From: Ignavibacteria bacterium
Lineage (GTDB): Bacteria > Bacteroidota > Ignavibacteria > Kapaibacteriales > UBA2268
DNA: 64,000 nt
Direction: 5' to 3'
Assembly (NCBI GenBank): GCA_026417135.1
Contig: JAOADV010000003.1
Coordinates: 52,255-116,254 of the forward strand
A program made the translations under genes and the position numbers. Shown one piece after another: positions 49,776 to 59,620 of the stretch (positions are counted from its first letter, which is position 1; each line of letters starts with the position of its first letter). The notes beneath the pieces are model-generated. The model worked only from the letters and a program-made list of their open reading frames with translations, was not told the DNA's origin and made no database searches.

Positions 49776-50564
49776 TCAACTCGAAATTGTCTGCAATAGA
49801 AGTAAAGTTTCGCGTTGGAAAATGAGCAAAAATTCTTTACTTGCAAAGACAAAAAAAGAAACGGCAACGAAAAAAATTATCAACGAAAGTAGTATTTTTA
49901 ACGGAAAACTTATGATAAAAATATTCGTTTGCGGGGCCATACGCGCAAGCATTGCAAGACTGATATTGATAAGAAACACAGCAACCACAATTGGGGCAGA
50001 AATTTTTAAGGCAATTATCGTTACAGAAGTAATAAATTTTCCAATGCCAGTCATTGTTAACTCGGTTAAAAAGCCTCCACCAATAGGAACAAATACATAG
50101 CTATAGTACAAAGCTTCGAAAATATGGTGATGTCCATTTAAAAAGAGAAATAACATCAAAATCATTAACTCCAAAAGTTGTCCGAACAACGAAGGCGAGC
50201 CTTCTTGCAAACCAAGTAACATTGCCGCTTGGAAACCAAGTTCAAAATCAATTATTCCGCCGGCGTATCGTGCTCCCCAGAAAACAAGATTGAATATAAA
50301 TCCAATAAATAAGCCAACGATAAGCTCCCTGTTGATTAAAAAAATTAAAGATAATGGCTCGAACTCGAAATCTGCGGACAAATTCAATGTAGAAGCAAGC
50401 ATAAAAGAAATAACCAAAGCAAAAAAAATCTTCACTTGAATGGGTATTACTTGCATCCTAAACATAGGTGCAAGCAAAAAAATTCCAGAAATTCTAATAA
50501 ACACAATTAATGTGATTATAAGCTTTTCAATATATTTTTCGAGTACCGACTCGATTAGAATCAT
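49776..50564 (-). CDS. fliR: flagellar biosynthesis protein FliR
   Basis: 262 aa; RISGIFLLAPMFRMQVIPIQVKIFFAL, ELIVGLFIGFIFNLVFWGARYAGGIIDFELGF. Confidence 0.94.
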   Translation of the reverse strand: MILIESVLEKYIEKLIITLIVFIRISGIFLLAPMFRMQVIPIQVKIFFALVISFMLASTLNLSADFEFEPLSLIFLINRELIVGLFIGFIFNLVFWGARYAGGIIDFELGFQAAMLLGLQEGSPSLFGQLLELMILMLFLFLNGHHHIFEALYYSYVFVPIGGGFLTELTMTGIGKFITSVTIIALKISAPIVVAVFLINISLAMLARMAPQTNIFIISFPLKILLSLIIFFVAVSFFVFASKEFLLIFQRETLLLLQTISS

Positions 50565-50567
50565 TTC

Positions 50568-50834
50568 TTACTTAATTAATGTAATCATATTAAAAATTTG
50601 AATAGTAAAAGTTTTAATTCTTTCAATTATAAAAGGAACTAAAAGCACAATAGTTACAAAGACAGCAATAATTTTGGGCACAAAGGTTAAGGTTTGTTCT
50701 GTAATAGTTGTTGCTGCTTGAAATATTGAAATTAAAAGCCCGACGACAAGAGAAACCAAAAGTATTGGTCCACTAATAAGCAAAACATAATAAAATGAAT
50801 CCCGAACAATATCGAGAACCATTTGGTCTGTCAT
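50568..50834 (-). CDS. fliQ: flagellar biosynthesis protein FliQ
   Basis: 88 aa; GPILLVSLVVGLLISIFQAATTITEQTLTFVPKI. Confidence 0.94.
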   Translation of the reverse strand: MTDQMVLDIVRDSFYYVLLISGPILLVSLVVGLLISIFQAATTITEQTLTFVPKIIAVFVTIVLLVPFIIERIKTFTIQIFNMITLIK

Positions 50835-50843
50835 ATATTACCT

Positions 50844-51611
50844 TTATTGAACAATTAATCCCTTTAAAAGCGAATCAATAACTAAATACCAACCATCAAC
50901 CAAAACAAATAACAAAATTTTAAGAGGCAAAGAAACAAGTTGGGGTGGCAACAAGAACATACCAAGCGACATTAAGATGCTGGCTATAATCATATCCAAA
51001 ACCAAAAAAGGTATAAAAAGCAGAAAACCAATTTGAAATGCAATTCGCAGTTCACTCAAAGCATAAGCTGGAATAATAGTCCAAAGCGAAAGGTCTTCGG
51101 GACGATTGGGTTTTTCTTGACCAGAAAGTTTAACAAAGAGAGCAAGGTCTTCCTCTCTTGTAAACTTTAACATAAATTCGCGAAACGGTTGAACCAAGTT
51201 TTCCAATGCTTGTGCTTGAGTTATTTCATCACGAAGATATGGCTGCAAACCTTCGTTATTTGCTCTATTAATAACTGGTTGCATTACAAAAAATGTCAAG
51301 AAAAGGGATAAACTTATTAACAATTGGTTTGGTGGCTGCATTTGGGTTCCAAGTGCTTGCCGTAAAAAGTGCAGAACAACAATAATCCTTGTGAAACAAG
51401 TCATCATTATAAAAAGGGAAGGTGCAAGAGTTAGCACAGTTAACACAAGGAGAATTTGTAACCCAACGGACAAGTCTCCTTTATCCCCCTTATTTCCTAT
51501 TGTAATAGTTATTGGAGGCGTCTGCGGTGGATTCGGAGCTGGCGGCTGTCCAAAAAGATTTACATAACAACACAACAGCAACAAAGCAACGACTTTGTAC
51601 TTCTTTAGCAT
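50844..51611 (-). CDS. fliP: flagellar biosynthesis protein FliP
   Basis: 255 aa; TLAPSLFIMMTCFTRIIVVLHFLRQALGTQMQPPNQLLISLSLFLTFFVM, PAYALSELRIAFQIGFLLFIPFLVLDMIIASILMSLGM. Confidence 0.97.
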   Translation of the reverse strand: MLKKYKVVALLLLCCYVNLFGQPPAPNPPQTPPITITIGNKGDKGDLSVGLQILLVLTVLTLAPSLFIMMTCFTRIIVVLHFLRQALGTQMQPPNQLLISLSLFLTFFVMQPVINRANNEGLQPYLRDEITQAQALENLVQPFREFMLKFTREEDLALFVKLSGQEKPNRPEDLSLWTIIPAYALSELRIAFQIGFLLFIPFLVLDMIIASILMSLGMFLLPPQLVSLPLKILLFVLVDGWYLVIDSLLKGLIVQ

Positions 51612-51777
51612 AATTTATTGATAAATAAAAGAGAAGAATTCAAACTTTATACCAACGAATTGAGTGAATTTAATACATTGAAAATCAATTACTTATCTAA
51701 ATTGAAAAAGGTCGGCAGTCCCAATAGGTCAAAAGTCAACAAAAGTAATGTTCAACTTAAATCAAATGGTTAAAAAT

Positions 51778-52482
51778 TTACATTTGAAGGTAATGATTGA
51801 TTAAATACAACAAACAAACTGCGGCTGTTTCGGAGCGTAGTTTATAGTTGCCAAGTTTAACTATTTCAACATTTTTCTTCTTTTTGAACTTAGCCAGTTC
51901 CTTTTCAGTAAATCCACCTTCTGGACCAACAACCAAAAGTATCTTTTTTATCTCGGAATTAAAAGGTTCGAACCTTTTACCAGTAAAGTCGGAAACAAGA
52001 ACTAAATCGTAATCCTTTAGTAAATCGTATAGGGCATCAAAACTCAAAGGGTCTAAGATTTCTGGAATACGGCTCCTACCAGTTTGCTTTATTGCCGAAA
52101 TTCCTTTCTTAAAAAGCCTACTTTTATCAAAAGAATTTCTGAGTGTATATTTTGTAATTAACGGTAAAAAATTAGAAATTCGCAACTCGACACTCTTTTC
52201 GAAAGCATATTCCAATCGCTCTTTACTATCCAAAATTCCTAATGCTAAGTCGACGACCCAATCACTTTCTCCAAGGTTCTCAACATAGTGATTTATTTCT
52301 ATTAAAGCTTCCTTTCCAGATATTTCTTTTACAAAGCCAATACCAGCAAGACCGTTCCCATCGACAATTGCAACAAGTTCGGACTTTCCAACTCTAAGTG
52401 CTCGAAAATGTTTAAATTCCTCACCAGAAATGCGAATAATAAAAGAGCTTCTATTTAAGCTTTCACAATAGAAAAAATGCAT
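51778..52482 (-). CDS. rsmE: 16S rRNA (uracil-1498-N3)-methyltransferase RsmE
   Basis: 234 aa; EEFKHFRALRVGKSELVAIVDG, LLVVGPEGGFTEKEL, LRSETAAVCLLYLI. Confidence 0.9.
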   Translation of the reverse strand: MHFFYCESLNRSSFIIRISGEEFKHFRALRVGKSELVAIVDGNGLAGIGFVKEISGKEALIEINHYVENLGESDWVVDLALGILDSKERLEYAFEKSVELRISNFLPLITKYTLRNSFDKSRLFKKGISAIKQTGRSRIPEILDPLSFDALYDLLKDYDLVLVSDFTGKRFEPFNSEIKKILLVVGPEGGFTEKELAKFKKKKNVEIVKLGNYKLRSETAAVCLLYLINHYLQM

Positions 52483-53825
52483 TACAAATCGACAATCTTA
52501 TCCAAAATGTATTTCGACTCCCGAAAAACGAAAATGAACTTTTGTTTTAAACGATAATAAACCCAAACCTCTTCGATTCTTCCATCTTTTTCAACTTTTC
52601 TATCCACGAAAGAAGGCTTTCCATAAAGTATATATATTTTGCCCCGTGAGGTTTTTGCACCGTCTTTCTCGTCGATTGTTTTAAAATTAAAATAAGCAAA
52701 ATCCGCACGACTATAAAATTCTTCCATTGCTTCGTTAAAAATCGTCGTTGTGTCCACATCAAATTTCTTCCAAACATCGAAAAAAGCACTCCACAAATCC
52801 TCTTCTTTTTTGTCCAAAAGGTCATTGAAAACATCATCTGTTACGATGTAATGCATTAAATCTATTGCATAACGTACGTTTCGCAGTGTTAAGGGTAGAT
52901 TTTCCCAAAAAATTCTGAAATTATATTTGGCAACTTCCACTTTCGGACTTTCAACGAAGAGCTCCATTTGATAGTTTTGTAAATAAGCTATGTTTTCGGG
53001 GATTTCAATAATGTATGTGTTAACTTTAGAAGAGCCTGCGGAAAAATCTTCTTCGGTGAAATTTAACATAACTTGGTCAGAAACAACATTTAAAGTAAAA
53101 TATCTACTCGAAACAAATTTTGCAGTTCCTTCGTACGAGACATTCTTTTTCCAAGTCATATTTCTTGTTTTTTCGTCGACTGATTTAATTTTAAAATGCA
53201 GTTTTCCCAAAGGATTTTCCGCACGAATGGGTATCAAAATTGTTTTATTTTTCTTTGTAAAATCTAATTGATTAGTCGATAGCGAAAGACTAAACTTTAA
53301 ATCTTCGTCCAACTTCGATGAATAAATTGGAGACCCAATCACAATACCATCAAAAATAGTAGGATTAACTTCTACTTTACGAGAAACTATTTTCACTCTC
53401 CCTTTGTCGAAAAGATTCAACTCGAGACTTAACTTTTTCGAAGGCATACGAAAAAAGAAAAAATTTGCAGCAAATTCGATAGACTTGAAATCTTGGTCTA
53501 TCAAATTAGTTTTGAAAGTGTCAAGTCGAGTAATTGTTTTCCTAATTAAGCCAAAAGTATCTCGAACAATTAATTCAACCATAGCAACAGCGGTTAAAGC
53601 ATCGACAAAATCGCCTCTATTTTTTTCGAAAGTTAAGTGATTTAACGAGAATCTATAAGTAAGGAAGATATCGAGAGAATCACTACCTTCGGTAGGTATA
53701 TATATGGGCTGTAGAGTAAATAACTTCCGATAATCATTATAGTAATGTTGCTCAAAATTGTCTTGACAAATTGAAGCGAATTTAAAAACAACTAATAAAG
53801 CCACAAAAACAACAAAGACTTTCAT
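52482..53825 (-). CDS. GWxTD-domain-like secreted protein
   Basis: 447 aa; signal peptide; C-terminal EFYSRADFAYFNF..GAKTSRGKIYILYGKPSFVDRK..VWVYYRL. Confidence 0.75.
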   Translation of the reverse strand: MKVFVVFVALLVVFKFASICQDNFEQHYYNDYRKLFTLQPIYIPTEGSDSLDIFLTYRFSLNHLTFEKNRGDFVDALTAVAMVELIVRDTFGLIRKTITRLDTFKTNLIDQDFKSIEFAANFFFFRMPSKKLSLELNLFDKGRVKIVSRKVEVNPTIFDGIVIGSPIYSSKLDEDLKFSLSLSTNQLDFTKKNKTILIPIRAENPLGKLHFKIKSVDEKTRNMTWKKNVSYEGTAKFVSSRYFTLNVVSDQVMLNFTEEDFSAGSSKVNTYIIEIPENIAYLQNYQMELFVESPKVEVAKYNFRIFWENLPLTLRNVRYAIDLMHYIVTDDVFNDLLDKKEEDLWSAFFDVWKKFDVDTTTIFNEAMEEFYSRADFAYFNFKTIDEKDGAKTSRGKIYILYGKPSFVDRKVEKDGRIEEVWVYYRLKQKFIFVFRESKYILDKIVDL

Positions 53826-53831
53826 AAATAC

Positions 53832-54275
53832 CTACAATCCATTGTCTTTAATGAAATCATTTAAAATTATACAAGCCGAAATTAAATCTTTGCTTTCCTT
53901 TTTCATCCTTTCCAACTTACTTTTACCCAAATCTATCATAAGTTTTGTCGCACGCTTAGTAGAAAACGATTCATCCATTTGAAAAATTGGAAGATTAACC
54001 CGACAACTTAACTCAGCGATAAAAGAATTAATTGCAACCAAAACATCTGTAACTTTGTCGTCATCTCTAACTGGTAAACCAACAACCAGAGCAGAAATTC
54101 GCTCCTTTTTTAAAAATGAAACAAATTCATCCCAAAAATCTGGGTCATCGTAATAAAAAACCTTTTTGGGATTTATTGAAATATGTAATTCATCGCAAAC
54201 AGCAACCCCAATTCTTTTCAAGCCAAAATCGATACCAGCAATTCTTTTACCACTAAGCAGTTCTTTTAAATTCAT
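53832..54275 (-). CDS. ruvX: YqgF/RuvX family putative Holliday junction resolvase
   Basis: 147 aa; RIAGIDFGLKRIGVAVCDE, ALVVGLPVRDD, DESFSTKRA. Confidence 0.9.
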   Translation of the reverse strand: MNLKELLSGKRIAGIDFGLKRIGVAVCDELHISINPKKVFYYDDPDFWDEFVSFLKKERISALVVGLPVRDDDKVTDVLVAINSFIAELSCRVNLPIFQMDESFSTKRATKLMIDLGKSKLERMKKESKDLISACIILNDFIKDNGL

Positions 54276-54278
54276 AAA

Positions 54279-56576
54279 CTAATTTGTCTTTCTGGTTTCA
54301 ACAATATCTTTTCCCATCTTTTTTCCACCAATAAGAAAAGGAATTATAAAAATCAACTCAGTTCCTTTCCCTTTCTCCGAAATCACTTTTAAAGAGCCCC
54401 CGTGCAATTCTATAACGTGCTGGATTATCATTGTCCCAATTCCAGTTCCCCCCGTAGTGAAATATGGTTTCATAAATTTGGCCAGAACAGCTTCGTCCAT
54501 ACCTGGCCCATTGTCCTTAATCGAAATAAAAGCGTTTCGATTGTCTTTCCAACATTTGAGGGTAATTATCCCACTTTTTCCTTGAAAAGCCTTAATTGCA
54601 TTTTCTATTGCATTCCGAACGGCACGGACCATTTTCTGTTTATCGCAATTAATTTCAAAATGTTGTAAGTCGAGTTCAAATTCAACATTTGGAAACATCG
54701 AAACATCAAACTCACTTCGAGCATCCATACAAATATCAAAAACATCAACATTTTGACGCACAAGTTCGCCGCGTCCCACTGTAACAATGTCCCGCACTCT
54801 TTGAATGAGCAAACCTACTTGATGAATAATTTTCCTTTTCCGTTCTTCATTACGCAAAGCGTCATTTGTTTCTAACTGCTCTGCATTTAATCTTATCGTC
54901 GAAAGATTTGTTTGCATATCGTGTGCAAGTTGAGCTAAATTGCTCAATTTCTGTCGCCCTAAAACTTCCGTAATATCAATTCCAGTGATTATTGCACCTT
55001 TGAAATTACCCGTCAAAGATTTCAAAGTTTGCAAAGTAAACAACCATTCGTAATCTGTTTTATTCTGAACAAAGGTAATTTTTTGAACAAAAGATTCTCT
55101 TGTTTGTATGATTTTTTCTACAAGCTCGTTCAATCCCTTTAAATGTTCGCTTATGCAATAATAACTAAACAATCTCCGCAAAGGAACACTTTCGGTTATC
55201 CCCAACATTTCTTTTCCACTATTGTTAGCAGTCAAAAGCCGCCCAAACTTATCGACAACAAAAACGACACCAGTGGTAGGTACTTCTATTAGTGATTTAA
55301 GAAGAAGCCTCTGTTTATAGAACTTTCTGACAACAAAGGTTAACATTAGCAATAACACAAGAGGGATTAAAATTTTGCCAAAATTATCGAAAAAACGAGA
55401 AAAGACCCAAAATGGATTCTTTTGTTCGCTTAGTACGAGTGAATATGATTTCGACGAGAGAATCAGATAATTATCTAAATAAGTCAAATCAACTTTGTCG
55501 GGAAAGGACTCTCCGAAAGTAATTAAATCCTTAGCAATAATCTCATCGTCAAGCGAGACAACGGTTAAGCCATTTCTAAAAATGCAAAAAATCTGGTTTC
55601 GATGCAGATATAAACCATAAGGTTCGGATAATTCGGGGGACAAAAAGATAAAATTTTCGGTAACTCTTGTAAAGTTTGTATCGAATTTAACCTTTTCAAC
55701 AATATATTGGGTCCCTAAATTTTTTAGGTAATATAAAAAAATATTAGGATATTCGCTATTTATAGTAATCCTTTCAGCTTTTGATTCTATCCAGAACTTA
55801 TTGACAATCCCATACTCAAAACTTGCTACTTGAATTAATGAACTGTTGTAAAATTTAGAAGAAGAAATAGCTATCAAACGGTTGCCAACTTGGGAAAGCT
55901 TAAGCTCATCACTAATATCCACCCTACAAAGCAGTTGAGAAAGACCCAAAGAATCTATCAGGTAAAGGTAACCATTACCAAATTCAAAATTTACAGTGGC
56001 AATCTTATACTTTGGATGTTTTAGAAAACAAGCTGTTACAACATTCCGAGAAATTAATCGGCAAACAATAGAAGTATCAAGAATTTTCAACAAGTAAAGC
56101 TTATTATCCACCTGAACTAAAACTTCACCATTATCGCTCTGCCCCAAAAAAAATACTTTTTCGAACGAATAAAATCCTTGTTCATCTGGGAATTCTCCAG
56201 AAGATACAATTTCGGAAGAGGTGTTCAATAACGAGGCAAACAAACGATTATCTTCGGTAGAAATAAACAATAGTGAATTGCCATATTGATTCGCGGCCAC
56301 AATCGAAGGTGGAACAGTTGGAACCCCAATTACAGAATCTCTGCGAACACCATTCCAAAAAAACACCGACTCGGCAAATTCCCCAAAGGTTGGTTTAACA
56401 AAAAAGGAGCGATAGCTGCCATTTAATTTATAAACGAAAAGTCTACCTCCAGGTAAACTTTGGAAAATAGTATAAGAATATGGGAATGTATGATCTGCTC
56501 GGACAAACGAGTAAGAAAACAAAGACAAAACGATAACAGAAATATTAATCAATTTGGCATATACAATATGCTTCAA
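54279..56576 (-). CDS. orphan sensor histidine kinase (periplasmic propeller-like sensor, TM, PAS, HisKA, HATPase)
   Basis: LAQLAHDMQTNLSTIRLNAEQL H-box, RNAIENAIKAF N-box, DNGPGMD, TTGGTGIGTMII; TTG start with GGGAGAGGTG SD preferred over ATG 56630. Confidence 0.85.
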   Translation of the reverse strand: MKHIVYAKLINISVIVLSLFSYSFVRADHTFPYSYTIFQSLPGGRLFVYKLNGSYRSFFVKPTFGEFAESVFFWNGVRRDSVIGVPTVPPSIVAANQYGNSLLFISTEDNRLFASLLNTSSEIVSSGEFPDEQGFYSFEKVFFLGQSDNGEVLVQVDNKLYLLKILDTSIVCRLISRNVVTACFLKHPKYKIATVNFEFGNGYLYLIDSLGLSQLLCRVDISDELKLSQVGNRLIAISSSKFYNSSLIQVASFEYGIVNKFWIESKAERITINSEYPNIFLYYLKNLGTQYIVEKVKFDTNFTRVTENFIFLSPELSEPYGLYLHRNQIFCIFRNGLTVVSLDDEIIAKDLITFGESFPDKVDLTYLDNYLILSSKSYSLVLSEQKNPFWVFSRFFDNFGKILIPLVLLLMLTFVVRKFYKQRLLLKSLIEVPTTGVVFVVDKFGRLLTANNSGKEMLGITESVPLRRLFSYYCISEHLKGLNELVEKIIQTRESFVQKITFVQNKTDYEWLFTLQTLKSLTGNFKGAIITGIDITEVLGRQKLSNLAQLAHDMQTNLSTIRLNAEQLETNDALRNEERKRKIIHQVGLLIQRVRDIVTVGRGELVRQNVDVFDICMDARSEFDVSMFPNVEFELDLQHFEINCDKQKMVRAVRNAIENAIKAFQGKSGIITLKCWKDNRNAFISIKDNGPGMDEAVLAKFMKPYFTTGGTGIGTMIIQHVIELHGGSLKVISEKGKGTELIFIIPFLIGGKKMGKDIVETRKTN

Positions 56577-57009
56577 TACCTTCACCTCTCCCAATATATC
56601 CCATTTTTTCGTTAGTTTTTGCTTTGACATTTATACATTTAACATCAATCCCACAAATTTTAGCAATATTTTCTCGAATTTGTTGCTTATATGGAGCTAA
56701 CTTTTTGAGCTCAAAAACTATCGTAATATCGATATTAACAATTTTTCTGTTCTCTTGTTCCAAAAACTTCAAAACTTTAGCAAGAAGTATTGAACTCCGA
56801 ATATTACGAAAGCTTTCATCGGTATCGGGAAAATGTTCTCCTATGTCGCCTTTGCCGAGAGCCCCCAAAATGGCATCGATTAAGGAGTGTAAAACGACAT
56901 CACCATCGCTGTGGGCTATAGTCCCATATTCTTCATCTATAAGAACGCCCCCCAAATAAAGTTTCCGTCCTAATCCTATCCTATGAGAATCGAAACCAAA
57001 ACCAACCAA
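56545..57009 (-). CDS. ispF: 2-C-methyl-D-erythritol 2,4-cyclodiphosphate synthase
   Basis: 154 aa; GFGFDSHRIGLGRKLYLGGVLI, AHSDGDVVLHSLIDAILGALGKGDIGEHFPDTD, KAKTNEKMGYIGRGEGIEA. Confidence 0.96.
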   Translation of the reverse strand: MVGFGFDSHRIGLGRKLYLGGVLIDEEYGTIAHSDGDVVLHSLIDAILGALGKGDIGEHFPDTDESFRNIRSSILLAKVLKFLEQENRKIVNIDITIVFELKKLAPYKQQIRENIAKICGIDVKCINVKAKTNEKMGYIGRGEGIEAYCICQID

Positions 57010-57010
57010 A

Positions 57011-59518
57011 TCAATACTCCTCTCTCATCCAACCTTGAACTAATGAAAAATATTTTTTTGCCAAGGCTACTGCTTTGTCCATTTCGTCACTTTCTCCGAT
57101 AACTAAAATTTCGGGCTTTTCCAAATCGGGATAAATCAGAACCGAATCCCCATCTTTGAAAATTTTCACTCCTTCAACTAACAATCGTTGTTGACCTTCA
57201 GTATATGCCATTGCATTACGTATTACTTTCCCTTTATCTTCCCAAGGGCATTCAAGCTTAATTTGATGTTGAAACCTACGAGGTAAAACCGCATCGAGTT
57301 CGGGAATACTATAACCAGTTTTTGCTAACATTTCCAAGATTTTTCCAATTGAAAACATTCCATCGCTGGCGAAAAGGAATTCAGTAAAGATAAAACCACC
57401 CCAAACTCCTCCGACGAATCTTACATCGGGCTCACGCGTTGCTTCCATCATCGAAGAGTGTGAATTTTTAATTCTTAAAACCTCAACATCATATTCAGAT
57501 GCAATCTTTTCAATTTCATTCGATGCCACGATAGAGACAGCAATTTTGTATTTACCGCTATTTTTGTTCGTTTCCAAAAATAATTTTGTAACAATAGATA
57601 AAAGCCTTTGCGGTGGATACAAATAACCACGGTTATCTATTAACAAGATTTTTTCTGCTCCGGGCTCGATGATAAATCCCAACTCGTAACCCAACGCCTT
57701 CATAATATGACAAGCTTCTGAACTTAACAAAACTGCACCGTCTTCAATCGGCTGATGCTTCATAGCATCGACGTAGTCGTGAAGAGAAATTGTTTCTGCA
57801 TCCAACGAGCCCAATATAATTGGAAAAATTGTAGAAGCAAGTCCGTAGGAATAGTCTACGAGAATTTTAAACTTTTTTTTCTTTATACTTTCAACATCTA
57901 AGGAATCCAAAAATCTATTAATGTAAATTTCATTTGTTCTTTCGGGGTAAAAAAGTTGTCCCACTTCTTCGGAACGCACCCGTTTTATGTCCTCGCCAAA
58001 GAAAAATCTTTCGATGGTTTTAGCCTTCGCTAAGTCAATATCACGCCCATCTTTGCTAAATATAATAATATCCGTTTTTTCTGGATTTCTTGGAGAACGT
58101 CGAACGTGAAATCCCCCGGAATATTTGCCAGTTCGTAACTCTTGACGAGTTTGAGGTATCGAAGTTGTTTGCAAGTCGTTAACATTGACCCCGACAGAGG
58201 CAAGCCCAGCGGTAATTGCTCGTTTTATCACGCGAGAAACTCTATCGGAATCTCGGCTTGCAATTACTTTCGAGTTTTTACCGAAAGTCAAACCCAAAGC
58301 CATACCTAATTTGGCGGAAAATTCTGGATGAATCTCGATATTCGAAATACCACTAATTCGCGCACCAGTAAACAGTTCTCTAACCCACCTTTCTTCTTGG
58401 ACTAAGGAACGAGAAAGAACTGAGCCATTTTCTATATATTTCATTGGCCAAAGTTTTATGTTGGGATTCAAAACAACATTATTCCCGATTGTACAACCTA
58501 CCGAAATGAAAACATTTTCGGAAATAGTAACAGATTCGCCGATTGTACAATCGTTACAAACAACATCATCTGTTAACTCAGAAAAATTGCCAATCTTTAC
58601 ATTATTCCAAACTATCGTCCCTTTCATCTTTACCCCTTTTCCGATATAAACACCATCGCCAACAACACAATCAACAAGTTGAGCAAAATCATCCACTTTT
58701 ACATTATTTCCAAGAATCACAGTCCCCTTGAAACTTGCAGTCGGGGAAATGATACAATCGCGACCTAAATACATTCCGTTGCGTTTCGTTCCTTTTGTCT
58801 TGATATTCACTTTCCCTCTTAAAACATCGAACTGAGCAGATTGATACTCGTCTAAGTTTCCAATATCTCTCCAATATCCATTTGCAACAGTTCCAAATAG
58901 TTTTAGATTGTTTCTCAGCATAATTGGGAAAAGGTCTTTACTAAAATCGAACTCACTTTGGTAAGGAATCAAATCTAAAACTTCGGGTTCCAAAATATAA
59001 ATTCCAGTATTGATTGTGTCGGAAAAAACTTCGCCCCAAGATGGCTTTTCTAAAAATCTGACAATTTTCCCATCCTTATCAGTAATAACAATACCATATT
59101 GCAAAGGGGTCGAGACTTTTGTAAGAAGTATTGTAGCAAGCGCATTTCTGGATAAATGAAAATCCAAAGCTTTGTCTAATTGGAAATCTGTTAGAACATC
59201 GCCGCTTATTACAATAAACCTTTCATTTAAATATTGATAAGCATTTTTTACTGCTCCAGCAGTACCATAATCTGCAGTTGCCAGAACATACTTAATATCG
59301 ACATCGAAAGAGGAACCGTCTTTGAAATAATCCATTATAACTTCAGGTTGAAAATAAAGAAGAACTACTATCTCATTGATATTATAAGATTTTAACAAAT
59401 TAATTACGTGTTCCATAATTGGAATATTTGCAATTGGAACCATAGGTTTGGGGATTGTCATTGTAAGCGGTCGAAGTCTCGTTCCGAAACCTCCCGCCAT
59501 AATAACAGCCTTTTTCAT
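57011..59518 (-). CDS. Mpg1-like nucleotidyltransferase / left-handed beta-helix / degenerate phosphoglucomutase-like fusion
   Basis: 835 aa; KKAVIMAGGFGTRLRPLTMTIPKPMVPIANIPIMEH, hexapeptide repeats, PGM-like C-terminus with VRRSPRNP in place of TASHNP. Confidence 0.88.
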   Translation of the reverse strand: MKKAVIMAGGFGTRLRPLTMTIPKPMVPIANIPIMEHVINLLKSYNINEIVVLLYFQPEVIMDYFKDGSSFDVDIKYVLATADYGTAGAVKNAYQYLNERFIVISGDVLTDFQLDKALDFHLSRNALATILLTKVSTPLQYGIVITDKDGKIVRFLEKPSWGEVFSDTINTGIYILEPEVLDLIPYQSEFDFSKDLFPIMLRNNLKLFGTVANGYWRDIGNLDEYQSAQFDVLRGKVNIKTKGTKRNGMYLGRDCIISPTASFKGTVILGNNVKVDDFAQLVDCVVGDGVYIGKGVKMKGTIVWNNVKIGNFSELTDDVVCNDCTIGESVTISENVFISVGCTIGNNVVLNPNIKLWPMKYIENGSVLSRSLVQEERWVRELFTGARISGISNIEIHPEFSAKLGMALGLTFGKNSKVIASRDSDRVSRVIKRAITAGLASVGVNVNDLQTTSIPQTRQELRTGKYSGGFHVRRSPRNPEKTDIIIFSKDGRDIDLAKAKTIERFFFGEDIKRVRSEEVGQLFYPERTNEIYINRFLDSLDVESIKKKKFKILVDYSYGLASTIFPIILGSLDAETISLHDYVDAMKHQPIEDGAVLLSSEACHIMKALGYELGFIIEPGAEKILLIDNRGYLYPPQRLLSIVTKLFLETNKNSGKYKIAVSIVASNEIEKIASEYDVEVLRIKNSHSSMMEATREPDVRFVGGVWGGFIFTEFLFASDGMFSIGKILEMLAKTGYSIPELDAVLPRRFQHQIKLECPWEDKGKVIRNAMAYTEGQQRLLVEGVKIFKDGDSVLIYPDLEKPEILVIGESDEMDKAVALAKKYFSLVQGWMREEY

Positions 59519-59620
59519 CTTAATTTCACTTTGTTATACAGAAAATTGAAAAATAAGAAATGTTTGGGAATTATTAGACGAATTAATAATTTTGAAGTTT
59601 TAAATATTCATGGGGGCAGT

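Noticed and set aside
59519-59620. Cobalamin riboswitch upstream of the propeller/TonB receptor genes
   Set aside because: Spacer is only about 100 nt and I could not find a B12-box-like conserved core, so a cobalamin substrate is not supported by regulation
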